Of a stretch of 64,000 nucleotides of DNA, positions 34,648 to 50,739 are shown piece by piece; position 1 is the stretch's first letter, and the number at the start of each line of letters is the position of its first letter. The DNA comes from Pegea sp. RAD2-039 (taxonomy: Eukaryota > Chordata > Thaliacea > Salpida > Salpidae). Position numbers and translations under genes: made by a program. The stretch spans positions 761,692 to 825,691 of the forward strand of contig JAQGEQ010000201.1 of NCBI GenBank assembly GCA_034620365.1, written 5' to 3'. A model generated the notes under the pieces. It did not search any database. It saw only the letters and a list, made by a program, of their open reading frames with translations, and had not been told where the DNA came from.

Positions 34648-37467
34648 TTGAAATGATAATAAAGAAAATCAAAAACTCAGTGCTGATTCTCAAATAATAG
34701 ATCAAACAAATCTATAAAAAACTATGATAAATTTACAGAACACATGTACACTTAAACATATTTATTCTCAATTGGTTACTTTTCATAAACAAGTTATAAA
34801 TAGATATTAATTATAAAAAAATAATCATTTTTATTGAAATAACAACTTTAACAATCTTAGCCAAAAAGTTTTAGCTTAAAAACTAAAAGTTATTCCTTTT
34901 TAAAGTTTGTTTTGAAATTACTTAAATTATCAGAATTAACAGATTACTTTATTTTACAATTTAATATTTGCTTATACATACTAAAAGTTCAATAATACAA
35001 AATTATATTTCCAGGACATCAACATAAAAAATTTTAAATTATAATTAATATTTTTACATTTTTTTAGTTATCCCAAATTTAATTATATCTTTATAAATAA
35101 AAATGATGTACATTTATCTTTAAAAAATTAAAGATAAAAACAAAACGTTGTAAGAGCAGTGTTCCAAATTTCAAAGTTTAAAATTGGTTTCACTCATTTA
35201 ACTAAGTAATAAATATATATGTTACTAAATGAAATTAAAAAAAGTTATTAAAACAAGTATGAAAGTATATTTGAAACACTACTATTTAACTTTATTGGAT
35301 AGGTAGCATGTAACAGTGTATCTAAGCAACCATAAAAAAGGTCCTTTTGTGAAACTTTTATAAGTTATTTATTTTTTAATTGTTTTAGACTTTTGGTCAT
35401 TATAATATTTTTAAAAAGTCTTATGATATTTTGAAATAAGTTATTACGGTTGTATCTCATCATGAATAAAAATTTATTAAATGTAAACTACTCATTTTAA
35501 ATGCAACTTAAAGAATTAAGTAATACAAAAGCTACAAAATTAATTATCATTTATCAGTTAACAAGAAAGATTTATACTATTAAACTGTTGATAGAATTAA
35601 AATAAAGTACTAATGTCAAATACTAATGGTACATTAAAGTATTTTACATTTAAAGTTATATGAGCACAGCTGATTCAATAAAAAGTTTTAAGAAAGAAAG
35701 TTTAAGTTTTATGTTGTAAAGCTAATACCCTGTTCAGGATGTAAATAAAGTTGTAATGAAAGGTTTAAGAATATTGCTTCCTAGTTTATAAATTTTACTT
35801 TAATAGATGAAGAAAAACTAAAGTATCGATGGAGAAATAATCACTAATTAATGATGTTAACATTTGCAAAAACAAACTTGTCGATTTGGTTAAAACAGTT
35901 ATAGGCCCAGCATAAGCTGCAGATCAAAGATATATGAACTTTAATATTACTTTTATTGTTTGAATAGTAAGAGTTTGCAAAAAACTAACTTGTTGCTAAT
36001 GTTTTTTGTAAACGTATTGATAAACTACATATAAATAAAAACTCATAGTGACAATGAAGTTTTTAACTACAAACTTTTCGAGGAAAAGATTAAAAGATAT
36101 ATAACTAGGAAATATTAATTAGATAACCTTAAGACCCAAAATAAAGTTGAAAACAGTCGGAACGTAACCACCATTTTCATCTAACAAAATCACAAAATTA
36201 GCAGCCAATCACAATAATGTAAAACTGTAAAAACTAGAATATAAAATCTTAAAAAATGTAAAATATAAAATATACATATAAGAAACTTGTAGAATACAGT
36301 TTGGCGTAACACTAACAACAGTTTTTAAGTTTAAAGTCACACCAAACACATGAAAAGCATTTAATCTGAAGGTTTGTACTTCACCAACTTTGTTACGATT
36401 CTTAATATTTTCCGAATATTTACCACCATTAACTACGAAATAAAGAAAGTAGTATATCAAATATTTCCTAAAAACTGATATGCTCTTAACTTTTTTGTGG
36501 TGATCTTAGTTTTGTAACATGTAATATAAATTCTGTCATTTATAAAGCCTTTGTCTGCATTATGCTATTGTACGTCAGAAACATCGACTTTGTCGAAAGA
36601 TAACTAAAATAAACTCAACACCTTCGATTTTAGTTGTCTTCGTTGTATCTTACGTATAACATCGCAAAAAGCAAACGCAACATCGGCCGTCCTTTTCTCT
36701 GTTTTTCGAAGAAGAAACCTGCAAGCGCGATTTGAAATTGCTCAACATCAACACTATCAATTGGGAAGATATCGCAGCAGATCACTACTAATGGCGCTCT
36801 CTTCTCTGCAAACAAATGAATGATAGAGAAGTAAAACCAGATCCAAAGAATAAAAAAGAAACCTCAAAAGCTGTTTCTTTTGCATTTTGATGTGTCTTGC
36901 TTTATTAGTTCCTTTGCATCTCACTGTGTTTCGCTTTGTTTTCAGTATCATCACTCAAAGTACGTCTAGCATAGCAGATCTCGGCCGAAACAGGCATTTA
37001 TTATTAGTATTGATGTAAGCTCATTTATGTGCACAAAATTTTAAAGAATGTTAAATTTAAATCTTCCCATACCTATATTTTTAAGTTCAGTTTTTTGGGC
37101 AATTAAATTTGAAACTATAAAATTATAATTTTATCATAAATTTCAGGTAATTTTTGGAAAATGGTAATAAAAATTAACATAGTTTAAATAATAACAAAAA
37201 ATGATTGAAACATAAGTGACATTTCAAAACAAATGTTTTTCAAACAATTATACATACAACCACAATCTATTTTTCTATTAAAAAACGATAATTAAGAAGG
37301 TATAATAAATCCAAACTTAATAGAAAAATCACTAAAAAAACTTTGAATTTTTTATTTTCCTGTAATGTAATAAAGTATCTAATTTCTCCATGATCAATTT
37401 TTAAAACAATTTTAAAACTTTTGGTGTTGTATAAAATGATATTATAAAAAAATTGATTGTTATTATA
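34648..37467. other. Intergenic AT-rich DNA with one GC-richer patch
   Basis: Mostly featureless A/T-rich sequence with no supported exon. The patch at about 36490-37010 is described separately. Confidence 0.5.
36490..37010. mobile_element. Possible retroposon insertion, GC-richer than its surroundings
   Basis: This patch ends on the plus strand with ATCATCACTCAAAGTACGTC, TCTCGGCCGAAACAGGC and an ATT-rich tail, the same end as at 31430-31502. On the minus strand two overlapping short open frames run through it (36630-36815 and 36757-36954), but I recognise no protein in them. Its composition and ends suggest an inserted element; the body could also be a captured gene fragment. Confidence 0.4.
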
Positions 37468-37549
37468 GGTAGCGTGGCCGAGTGGTCTAAGGCGCTGGAT
37501 TTAGGCTCCAGTCATTTCGATGGCGTGGGTTCGAATCCCACCGCTGCCA
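37468..37549 (+). tRNA. trnL-UAG: tRNA-Leu(UAG)
   Basis: Complete cloverleaf. The acceptor GGTAGCG pairs with CGCTGCC (one T-G pair), with discriminator A at 37549. The D arm carries GAGTGGTCTAAGG. The anticodon stem CTGGA/TCCAG encloses the loop TTTAGGC with anticodon TAG at 37502-37504. A long variable arm (CATTTCGATG) marks class II, as in leucine tRNAs. The T arm is GTGGG-TTCGAAT-CCCAC. No intron and no encoded CCA. It is followed at once by a T run, an RNA polymerase III terminator. The internal A and B boxes are intact, so it should be functional. Confidence 0.97.
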
Positions 37550-40052
37550 TTTTTATTTTATTTTTTTATACATTTTCTAGAATAACAAATATTTTGAATC
37601 GATCTATTAATGTTTTTTTTTTATTAATATCATTAAACTTTATAAAGAATAATAATTGTATTTTGACTATATAGTTCATAATTACTTCATCTAAGGTAAT
37701 TTGATTGCAAAACATTATAATGTTTCTACTATATTTATTAGTAGTCGCAGGTATTTTTGAAAAAGTTAAATATTGTTATAAATCATTAATTTTAGACTTC
37801 AAACTATCATTGAAATATTTTCTAACCAGCTTTATTAAAAATAACTTTCAATACATATTGCTAATATATATATTTTAGTAGAACTTTTAATATTTTTTAG
37901 TCTTTATTCTTTTTTAATAAAGTCAAATGTTAAGTGCTGAAAAAAATTTTACGAATAAAATATCAATCATTATCAGTGTTCAAGTATCAAAAATCAATTT
38001 CAAATCTATTTCAATTAAGTTTTGACGTACATTAATCATAAACTTTTAGAGACTTTCCAATCTTTATCCTTTTTAGGATAGTTATTAAAAAAATGTCTAC
38101 TATGAAGTAAAGTGAAGCTTTGCCAACGAATATTTACAGATCAAATCAATTTTGCATAACCACAATGAAACTGCACTTCTATTTGAAAAATTAAATCTAA
38201 GTTGCTCAAGATATCAGGGTTTATAACAAATAAAGTATATTCTTTGGTACTATATCAAGTTTTAAAAAACATTTTTTAATGAAATATATAGATTCACTAT
38301 CTAATAAATACTGTTTTAGTAGACCCATTTGATTAGAAATCATATCAATATTCACTTAAAATGAAGAAAAACTCGATTGCATTTCTTGTAATGTTGAAAT
38401 ATAATGTGAAAAGTAAGAAATAGCTAAATAGTAACGAAAACTTTAGATGAATTTGAGTTTTCTATTCACCCAATTTTGTTTCACCCAAGTAAAGTAGGAT
38501 TAAACTATTTAACTCATTAGTACTTGAAACTATAATAATCTTTTGGAGATTAGAGTCTTATTTATCTTACTTAAAGATGCAGTTTATCAGAATGTAAGAG
38601 TTTACTTTACAGTTAAATATCATTAAAATTAATAGAAACGTAGTTTCGACAAACCTTATAGCTTTTTTACTTTTAAGCTATTGTAAAAAATTAAGTGAAA
38701 AATTTAATTATATTAAATACTTTTCAATAACTTTACATTAATTTTTTATTCTATATTTTTAAGCAAGATAATCTATAATTATATTTTTTTTACTAAAATT
38801 TTTATTGTATAATTCACAAAGTCTGTAGAATAATTGCAAATAGAGAAAATTTCTCAAACACCACAAGTGCAAGATCTGGTTGGTTAAAATGTGGTAATTT
38901 AGTTCAGCCATTTCGATTTAATTCTCTTGTAGTTTATTTATAATTTGCTTATATTGTTTTATATTGATATCGTTTATTTAACATTTTATTTACAAATTTT
39001 TTTGTTTTTGAAAAATTATTTTTTAAGGCATAATGTTATTTTTGACTTAATATTTAAGTGCGGCTTGTACAGGAATACTTATATTTGGATGAAAAACAAT
39101 TAAACTTTACACTTATTTACATATTTTGTCAAGTTTTAATATGAAATGATTTCAAAATATTAAAAATATTTATACTGTATGTTATGCGTGAATATAGATA
39201 TTGAATATATTGAAAAAATATAACTCTTTAACTTCATGTTTTTCTAGCTTCATCTAATAGATAGCTTATGTTAGTTGAAATTTTTCTTTGTAAAAAACGT
39301 GATTACTTATATTTGCTTTCTTTAAATTAAACATGTTTTTAAACCTATAATTTATTACCTAATGATGAAAGCTTGCAAATATAAAAAAATTAAATATTCT
39401 CTAGGAATTTATTATTAAAACTGATATGAACAATTTTAAGTTCATGATTTCAAATGACAATTTCTTAATTTAAATATATTTATAAACTATTTTTTCATAT
39501 AATTTAAATTTGTTCATAAAGTGATAATTAAAGAAAGATTATACTACTCTGATAATATAGATATAAATTAAGTTTGAACATTTAATCATTATTATTTTTT
39601 TAGTTTTAAATCTCAAATTTTTTAAATTGTTTGATTTAATTAAACTGTTTTTTAAGGAAGTAAAGCAGTTTTACACTATTGTTGTTGATCACCTACTTTC
39701 TGATACTTCTTTATTATATAGTAACAAAAAATAAGTAAAATACTTGATCTAATAGAAGAATAATTTAGATATTAAATTTTAGTTTTATTACTTTTTATAC
39801 CTTTAAAACAGATTTTAAAATTTATATTATATATATCTCAAAAAAAGCTTATCATTTCAATTTTATTTATTTAATAAAAAATGTTTCATGTATCTTTTTC
39901 TACTTACCAAGCCTAAATAAAAGGAAAGTAAATATTAAAAAATCTCTATTTAATAAAACTAAATTTTATTTCATCTATTTTCTAATTTATTTTCTGATTC
40001 TTTTTTATACAGAAAGTTTTACTTAAGTTTTTTTTAAGCTAAATTTACTAAG
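37550..40052. other. Intergenic AT-rich DNA
   Basis: Pol III terminator T runs follow the tRNA (37550-37567). Otherwise I see no exon, RNA or clear repeat before CARM1. Confidence 0.5.
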
Positions 40053-42476
<2,424 letters not shown>

Positions 42477-42770
42477 ATCATCATCATCACTTCAAGTGTG
42501 CGCCCCCAAACCCAGTTCCTTTGTAACACTTGATGTCCGGGTCATTCAATCAAATACTTGTGGTATATCTTACTGCCCACTTGTGGACCAGCTTGCCACA
42601 AAACCGTCCCAATCACCTAGCCGCAGCCTTGTCTTCATCTGCAGTTGCTAGTTTCATTGACTCGTCCTTATATCTAATGTAGTTGGTCAATAGCTGAAGA
42701 TAACCTTCACTTTTTGGTCAATTTTGTTATTGAGGCGTGTACACCGGGCTCATTTGAATATTTGAGCAAT

Positions 42771-42776
42771 TAATAA
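42771..42776 (+). terminator. Poly(A) signal of CARM1
   Basis: AATAAA about 295 bases after the CARM1 stop, followed by T-rich sequence. The dispersed repeat begins about 120 bp further on. Confidence 0.55.
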
Positions 42777-42895
42777 AGTCATTTAAGTTTTCATCCAAGC
42801 TCTTTTGATGTCTTCAATCAAACATCAGATTTCCAGCTGCTAATGACTTGAAGACAAATTTAGTTGTTGCAGTTTTATTAGTTTATGAGGCACAA

Positions 42896-44455
42896 AATTT
42901 GGCGAGTTGTTGAATGTGGTTAGTTGGTGAGAAATCATCTATAATGAATAGATGAATTACTTTCTACATCGAAGATTTTTTATTCTAAACAAGATTTGTT
43001 ATCACTAAGGTGATTATGGAGATCCTTAGAGCTTTAAGTGAATCTGCCTAACGACCAGAAACCTCATTTCGAATCAGCTATTTGAATAAAATTCAATTTA
43101 CTACAAATTTAATGACAAGTAGTTGATGCAAATGATAATTGAGTATCAAGCAAGTCTTTAGCATTTTCCATCACCTGTTCAAGATTTTGCATTACAAAAG
43201 TTGTTTACTCTCATATTCATAAATAAGAAGATTCATAAATTAAAGTTTCACATCAATGGGGGTTTGTAATATGCTCTGTTTGAGACTGGAACAAGAAGAT
43301 GGCTTACTAATAAATAAATATATTTATTGCACCTTTTATACCTTAGGTTCTTCATCAAGTTGTTATTAACTATTCCTTAAAATAATGATCAAATTACATT
43401 TGCTAAAATTTTGCTTAAAATTGTTAGACAAAGATTACGGAGCCGAAAAGATGTAGAAATGGTTGTTTGAAAAAATCATTATTAAAACATTGTTTAAAAG
43501 GCTTTCCATATATTTTTATTTATAAGTTTGATTAAAAAATAAGACTACATGCTAATTTGTTATAAAGTGTAAAACTCTTTTAGTTTTTAAATAATACAAT
43601 TAAGAAGTATAAAAAAAATCTAAAAATATTTTTTTTTAAATACTTTAAAACTAAAAGTTGGACTTTACCTAATGGTTTTATAAATTATAGATTCATAATT
43701 GTAAAATGGTTTTTCTTTTTTTGTATAAATTGTAAAACTAATTTATATCTACAAAAGGTTTACTAAAAAATTAACAATCTCATATTGAAAGGAAACACTA
43801 GTTTTTATGCAAAAAATGTCAAAATAAATAAAACTGTAAATGAAAAAAAAACTGTTAAGGACAAAATATTTTTTTACTTTGAGATGTTATTGTTATATTT
43901 CATATATACCTAAAGTCACAATACAGGAACTTTACTATTTTTTAAGTTATAAACACTAATGTTGCTGCTGTATTATACTTATTATATAGTTAATTCACTG
44001 CCTTTTGCTTTATTTTTGACAAAAGCTCTTGAACATAGCCAGCATGGTCGTGCTCGGCTGAAGCAGGACATTATATATTTCATAATGCTACTGTATTATT
44101 AACTCTGTTTGAATTTCATATTTTTCTCATCTTAATTGAAAATTACAACAAATTTAATATAGAGATTGCATTATCAAAGTATAGTTTAAAACTAAATACT
44201 TAGTTTTCATTTTAATTCAGTCAATCAAACTCATTTTGCTAATAAGCGCAACAAACTTTTAAAAGTTGAAGTTATGAGGATCTTAAAAAGTTTCTTATTG
44301 AAGTTTAGTAAAATTGTTAATTACTGACTATTAGTTTATGATTTTCAACTAAGCTTGTAAAGATTTGTACCATTTTTAATTATTTAGTAAATACTATACA
44401 AAGAAAATATTATTTTTAATACATACGTGTACACTACTTTTAACTAATCGAAAAG
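42896..44455 (+). repeat. Long dispersed repeat, copy 2 (inverted and permuted relative to copy 1)
   Basis: Block A (42896-43138) matches the reverse complement of 22003-22232, and block B (about 43148-44455) matches that of 22740-24040, both with only scattered differences. In copy 1 block B comes before A on the same strand; here A is joined directly to B at about 43138-43150 (GATGCAAATGATAATTGAGT). Spacer and block C are missing. No coding capacity is visible. The right end runs to within about 220 bp of the Kelch gene's stop codon. Confidence 0.85.
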
Positions 44456-44678
44456 ATTTAAACGAAGATTATGTTTATAAAAATATCTAATCTGAAAATT
44501 GAATCGTAACACAGAGTTACTGATAAAGCTTTTTTATTGAAATTTTGTAAAAAATACAAAAAATATCAAAGCATAAAATATTGCTTAAATAGTTGTCGAA
44601 AATTTACAAAAGCTTAAAAACTATTTGATAGTTGGAAAGGTCTTCACAGCAGACTATTAGTCAAGCAAACGTTGTTTC

Positions 44679-47378
44679 TTAAAAAGGGAAATTGACACAT
44701 TTGTCAGGTACACATGGTTGATAGCTGACCACGACTTGTTTGATATTTCCATTTGTCAATGCAGTTGTAATCCCAACTACTTTCCATTCGTTTTTTTCTT
44801 CATTGTAACATTCGATAGCTTCAAAATCATGATATCTACTTCGACCTCCTAAAATCAAACAACAAATCCATCATCATTGAACAAAACATTTTCAGCACTT
44901 CATAAAAATGTCGAATATAAAAACAAATATTTACCAAAAGCATAAATCTTTCCGTGGAAGATAACAGTAGTAAAAAATTGTCTAGGAAACTGCACACTTG
45001 CTACCTCCTCCCAGTCACCACTATACACATTGTATCTTTCAACAGACTCTAAGTTTCTCGAATAATTCGTACCAGCAATGACGTAGATATAGTCACCAAG
45101 CGCGACTACACCTAATATGATTTACAAATTAGCCACCATCAAACGAGTAAACGCCATGATGACGCCATGATGACGTCATCAGCAAGTACCTGCACCAGCC
45201 CGAGGCGTCATCATTGGTTTTATAGAACCCCATTTGTTATTGTATGCATCATATGTGGTGACAATAGAAACTGCAGATCGATCTATCTCACCACCAACCA
45301 GATACAATATCTGATTGACGACAACACACCCAAAGCGAATGCGTAGCGTTTTCAACGTCCCCCTGTTTTCCCATTCATCACTAACTGGGTCATATCTGAT
45401 GAAAACAAAATAGTTTTTAATATTAGATTAAAATTTCACTTCATAACTCACTTCATCATTTTAGGTTCAGCTCCACATCCTGAAGACTTTCTGAAGACAT
45501 ATATTTCATTATTGAGTACACCTAGCCCAAAGCAGCTTCCCGTTTTTTCTAAACTCTTGCACTTCTTCATTGTATTTGAAACTGGGTCGTATCTATAGAT
45601 GTTATGACGTCATCATTAGTTTCTAGTGATGATGTCATATTTGTAACGTGGTGCTGCTGACCTGTTTATTTCTCCGTTTTTTGTCAACACAAATATGAAA
45701 CCGTTGATTATAAAAGCTGAATCGATATTGGCATATGATATCATCGGGATTTTGAAATTTTCAGATGTTAGGGTAGGCATGCTATAAGATGTTAGATTAT
45801 TTAAGTAGCAAGATAAACTATTTAACGAGTAATCATCAACATTGCTCCAATTATTGGCTATGGCGTACATCACCTATGACGTCATCAGCTAGTTGATGAG
45901 TTGTAAAGTTATGATTGGTCAATCTTACTTGCGGAATATCTAATTGTCTTGGCTTGTAACTCTCTGGATTAAAAGATCTGATATTATCAAAGACTTCTTT
46001 GAGAAAATCATAACATGTGCTTTGTACTATCGGACAATTCTCTAATTGCGATGAAAGAAACTTCGGTTTTAGTAGATGACAACGCACCTGAAGAAAATAC
46101 GATTTTATAGTCACAGGTTTTACAATTTCAACCTCTTTAGATACTTACTTTATGAATTAAAGTATTTAAATAACATTTCCTTGAACTTAAGTCAAATTTA
46201 ACCCAATTTAAAAGCATATCGTAGACTTGTGACTCGCAAACCACATGGAGATCATTAAGAGATAGTATTTTAAAGATTACAAACTGTGGTTGTGACTTCA
46301 ACTCTTCAGTTTGTGCTATCTATTAAAATAAAACCGAAACATTACTTGTGCTGCAAAAGCGTTTAGTAATTAGTTTAAAACAAAAAACTACAAAGCTAAT
46401 TAGTAGGTGTGACTTGAAAATATTTCATCAATATTTCATTTGTATTTAAAAATTTTGCTAAAACTAAATCCAACTGCTAACCTCCATAAAGTGTTGCTCA
46501 ATAAATCTATCAATTTTACTTGATGGTTCATTGCATCCATATTCCCAAACTAATGCTGCTAATTTGATGCAGTTGGAGATATTCATAGATCCTTTAATAA
46601 AGCTGTAAAATATTGATGATAGTTACAAAATCATTTAAGTGATTTATAAGAAAGTGGTTTACTTGATGCATAGCTTAATTGCACCATTTAGTTGAAAGAT
46701 GGTGGCTGCAATCATCAGTTTTTCGACAGTTTTTTCATTTATCTCCATTTTCAAAGTGTAAATATAATCTAGAATTGTAGCGAATAGTTCTGGGTCGATG
46801 TGTCTTATAGTAATTTCTTCAGCGTGTGCTTCTCTGAATCCACCTAGTATCAAAATATACAAATTAGTCATTTTTGTGTTCATATATTAACAGCTGCTTT
46901 AAACCCAAAGTAGAATCCTGAATTTTAGGATTAACTCACCACAGAACATAGCTCTAAAATACTGAGAAGAAGCTGCTAACACTACTTTATGAGCACTAAA
47001 ACATTTTTCTGACCCATTCAAATTTACTTTGATGTTGATGTCACAAAGCGTTGATGTTGACCGAAGGTCATTTAGAAGGAGTCGCAACCGACTGCAATGA
47101 TGACTCACTTCCAAAAAATCTTCTCTAAAAATAACAAAATTTATTTTAGAATCAGAATCACAAATAAGGGTAAGGAAATCAATAACTAACTGAAGAAAAA
47201 CTTGTTTTGTTAATTCAACAAGATAAAGAAAGCGAAACAAAATAGTCTATTAATAATGAAATAGAAACACCGAGTTAAATCTAGTAGACATCCGGGATTT
47301 TGAAGATAGCATTATTTAAAAAAAAGTTGGTAACCTTTTAACTTCTGTAGATGGCATCACTTGATCCACAGGAATCAT
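44679..47378 (-). CDS. KLHL-like: Kelch-like protein (BTB-BACK-Kelch), probable CUL3 substrate adaptor
   Basis: KLHL proteins recruit substrates to cullin-3 ubiquitin ligases. The short first exon (47335-47378) starts MIPVDQVMPSTEVKR, with an in-frame TGA two codons upstream. The next exon splices in at REDFLEVSHHC. The BTB domain follows: LRSTSTLCDINIKVNL, FSAHKVVLAASSQYFRAMF, and after an intron EITIRHIDPELFATILDYIY. The BACK domain spans about 46100-46600. Five or six Kelch blades follow, with typical motifs such as RYDPVSNTMKKC, YDPVSDEWENRG, RAGAGVVALGDYIYVIAG and HGKIYAFGGRSRYHD. The stop is TAA at 44679. All three domains are present and in frame across about ten exons, so it looks functional. 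I cannot assign it to a particular KLHL subfamily. Confidence 0.88.
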
Positions 47379-50300
47379 TTTGATTCAATTATAAATTTGA
47401 AAGTTCTTCACCAACTATTAGCATAAATAATAATACAATATGATATATATAATAATATTGCAAGCTATATATAAAATTTTAATAATACAAATTATATATT
47501 AAAGTTTTGGTTTCTTAACTGTAACTAATAATTCATAAATTTTTTTTTTCAAATCATCATGATATTTAAATGCTCATAAAAGTTAAAATATTACACTAAA
47601 TATGATTTACTATTTTAATAAATTATTATAAATAAATATATTATTTATATGTTACATTTTATGAGTAGCACTTTATAAAACAAAATATTACTTGATTAGT
47701 TTACCAATTTATGTTGCTTTATAAAAGAAATCTATAATTTTACAGACATTTGATATTTAGGGTTAAAAATTACCACATATTTATAAATAACAAAAAGTTA
47801 ACTACATACTCAAGTTAAATTTAAAACATTCATAAAAGAAAATACAATGCATTAAAAAATATTTAATTAGAATATCATAAACCTATACAAAATCTTTTAT
47901 AACTAAATATTTGATGAGAACATTTGAGAAGTTAAAAGTGGAAAACCTAGTAATAGAGAGCCTAGTAATAGAGAACCTAGTAATAGCGAACCTAGTATTA
48001 GAGAACATAGAAATAGAGAATCTAGTATTAGAGAACCCAGAAGAGCAACTAAATTTAAACAAAGGCACCTACCTAATTTTAACATATGATTTCATAGGAA
48101 CTTCATAAAACTATACTAACTAATTCAAATAGAAGATTCAAATAACACTAAACAAAATTAGTAACTATAAAATAAAAAATACCAGTTCTACATTCATATT
48201 AAGAAAAAGATTTCTAAAATAATACGTTGAAAATGATGTCTCGTTAATACAAAGATTAAATCAACCATGAAATACTAACTAAGCAACTAGACATCAAAAT
48301 ATTTAGGCCTATAAAATAATCGACTATAAAATAATCGACTAGATAGATTCTTTTATAAGAAAGATACTAAACATTAAATCTAGCTATTTTAACAGTAGTT
48401 AATTGATTCTTCTCTACTTTCTTCCTCTTATTGATGGCGTTTTTTCTTATTGAAAAATTTTTTGTTCATTTTTTATTGATTTAATTTTTCTTTTTGTCAC
48501 CATTTGGACATTTCGCTGATACAACATCCTGATAGAAAGAAAATTTTCAAAACTTATACATTGAAATATTGCTAAGTGCTTTGACTAAAATCATAATCGG
48601 CTCAAACTAATGTAGTTTCTTTTCATAACGCACGACAAATTCAAACTACTAAATTCTCTTTTAAGCAATCCTTTAAGAATGAAGTATTTCTACGAGGAGA
48701 GTTTGTTTTATAATCAAATCAAGTATTGATCATAAAAAAAAGTTTTAAATGTGAATATCTTTACTTCAAAAAGCTGGTGATGTCACGATTTACAAGGAAT
48801 TGTAATTTAAAACGCTATCAATCATGTAAGTAACTAAGATTTAAAGGAAAAAAGTTTCTTTCTTGCTCCCTCTATTTATTTTGTGGAAACTAGATAAAAT
48901 AATGTTATGCTTCACTGCACAAGAGATTATTGAGTTAGTAATAGTTTTTCAGTAACTTACTAATATTTATTCTTTTCAAAACACTAATTAAATTCCTCTC
49001 ATTTAAATACTTGACAAACCGCACAAAAATTTTTGAACATCTTTTTATAGTGATGAAAATTCTTAACAGTTAAAATAAAAGTTAGCCTAAAACTTACTAC
49101 TTAATTAGGTTTATTAATTCCAGCAAAAAATTTTTATGAAATAGTTCCACAATTAAAGTATGATCAAATAAATGTTATGAGAACTATGAAAGTTACTTTT
49201 GTTAATTGGTAATTTTAAATTCTATTTTTCTAAACAACGCTTATAAAGATTTTAAATAAATACAATATTCTGTTCAACATTAAATACCATCAAGGTTTTT
49301 GTAAATAAGATTTATGATTAAAAATTAGAAGACAAAATAAAGTCAGTTTTGCATTTAACAAAATTTATTTAATAAGTGGGAAATTTTATCAAGCTTCATA
49401 ATCTTCAAATATTATATCTGGACAGTCATCATATATTATAAAAAAGATTTAAGTTTTTATTTTTATCCTAAAATCTGAAATAAATTGAAGACACAAGGAA
49501 ATTATTACACAAAGGACATTTGGATAATAATAACAATTCTATAATTAGCATTTAACTGTTTGTGAATTTGTGAAAATGAAAAAAAAATATTTTAAGAAAA
49601 ATGGTTAATATAAAAATATTTATATTTTGGCTTTTATAATTAAACAAAGGAAAAAAAATTGAAAGAAATAAAATTAAAATTTTTTTTCTAGTGAAAATTA
49701 GTGTCTGATATAAATAATTTCCTTTGCTTGGATAAAACAACACAAAAGTGAAAACTCTTATCATTCAAACTTAAATATCATAAAATGTATAGTTTTACAT
49801 GTTTTGATATTTAATGGCATATTAAAAAGTTATTGGTTTAAAAATGTTTTAGGATAATTAACGATAATTTAGTTTAAAAGAACATAGAACATAACTTTTA
49901 GCTTTTTGGATTATTGGTATTACTTATAGCAAAATATTAAAGAATGGCATTTTAAATAATTCAGTAATATCAGAATTAACTAAAATTATTTCTTTGATTT
50001 GAGAAGTTATATAAATTTTATGTACAAGAACTAAGTATAAGTAGTTTATTTAAGGTTTAAAGTTATTTTTGGATGTTGTTTTTTAAGTTTTTTGAAAGGT
50101 TTACAATAATCTATATTTACATAATTTTTAATGATAGATTTCCAGACGACATGTCGAAATACAAACTTTAGTACTTAAAAAGTAAAATTTGAAAATTCCA
50201 GTTATATTGGTTACTGAAAACCTTTGTTAAAAAGTTTGATCAAATGAAGCATGTCTTTCAACTTGGGATTTTGTATCCAAGACTACGTTACATAAAAAGA

Positions 50301-50443
50301 GATAATTTAGGAGTATTGTACTTGTACCATGAGTTTATTATACTGTTTCTAATCTATATTTCTACTTATTGCTACACCAATTGTAAGACTATTTATACTA
50401 CTATTTATATGTATATATATATTATATAAGTTATTTATATAAG
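47379..50443. other. Intergenic AT-rich DNA
   Basis: Very AT-rich; contains the minisatellite at 47900-48045. Open frames here are short and low-complexity, with no recognisable protein. Confidence 0.5.
47884..48045. repeat. Minisatellite of ~15-bp CTAGTAATAGAGAAC units with a unique leader
   Basis: About seven imperfect units of CTAGTAATAGAGAAC follow a leader (AAATATTTGATGAGAACATT then TGAGAAGTT). The same leader and the same kind of array recur at 50740-50860 in the same orientation. Open frames across it on both strands simply reflect the repeat. Confidence 0.75.
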
Positions 50444-50706
50444 CTTATGGTTTTAAAAAAGTTATTTGTAAAAACAGAGAGTGGTACTTTTCTTAATGGT
50501 TGAGTAAAATATCGTATATTTATCTCTTATTTGTTTACTGGTTTAGGCTACTCTAAAAGATAATTTAAAAGAAGTTTCAGATAAACTGGTGGTTTGTAAT
50601 ATGCTCTGTTTGAGACTGGAACAAGAAGATGGCTTACTAATAAATAAATACATTTATTGTACCTTTTATACTTAAAGGTTCTGCATCAAGTTTACTACAA
50701 ATTTAA
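50444..50706 (+). repeat. Long dispersed repeat, copy 3 (fragment, rearranged)
   Basis: 50444-50528 matches the reverse complement of 22237-22312 (block C, a segment missing from copy 2). After about 58 bp of unrelated sequence, 50588-50690 matches block B (TAATATGCTCTGTTTGAGAC), then 50690-50706 matches a piece of block A (TTTACTACAAATTTAATTAC). So part of all three blocks is present, in the order C-B-A. Confidence 0.75.
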
Positions 50707-50739
50707 TTACAATAATGACTGTACAAAATCTGTTACAGC

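Noticed and set aside
37453-37674. 73-codon ORF over the tRNA
   Set aside because: It runs through tRNA-Leu and its terminator; chance ORF.
47883-48108. Short ORFs on both strands
   Set aside because: Products of the 15-bp minisatellite, which keeps frames open because its length is a multiple of three.
49552-50429. Short hydrophobic or Tyr/Ile-rich ORFs
   Set aside because: A/T-rich sequence gives Phe, Ile, Tyr and Lys frames by chance; no splice context or similarity.
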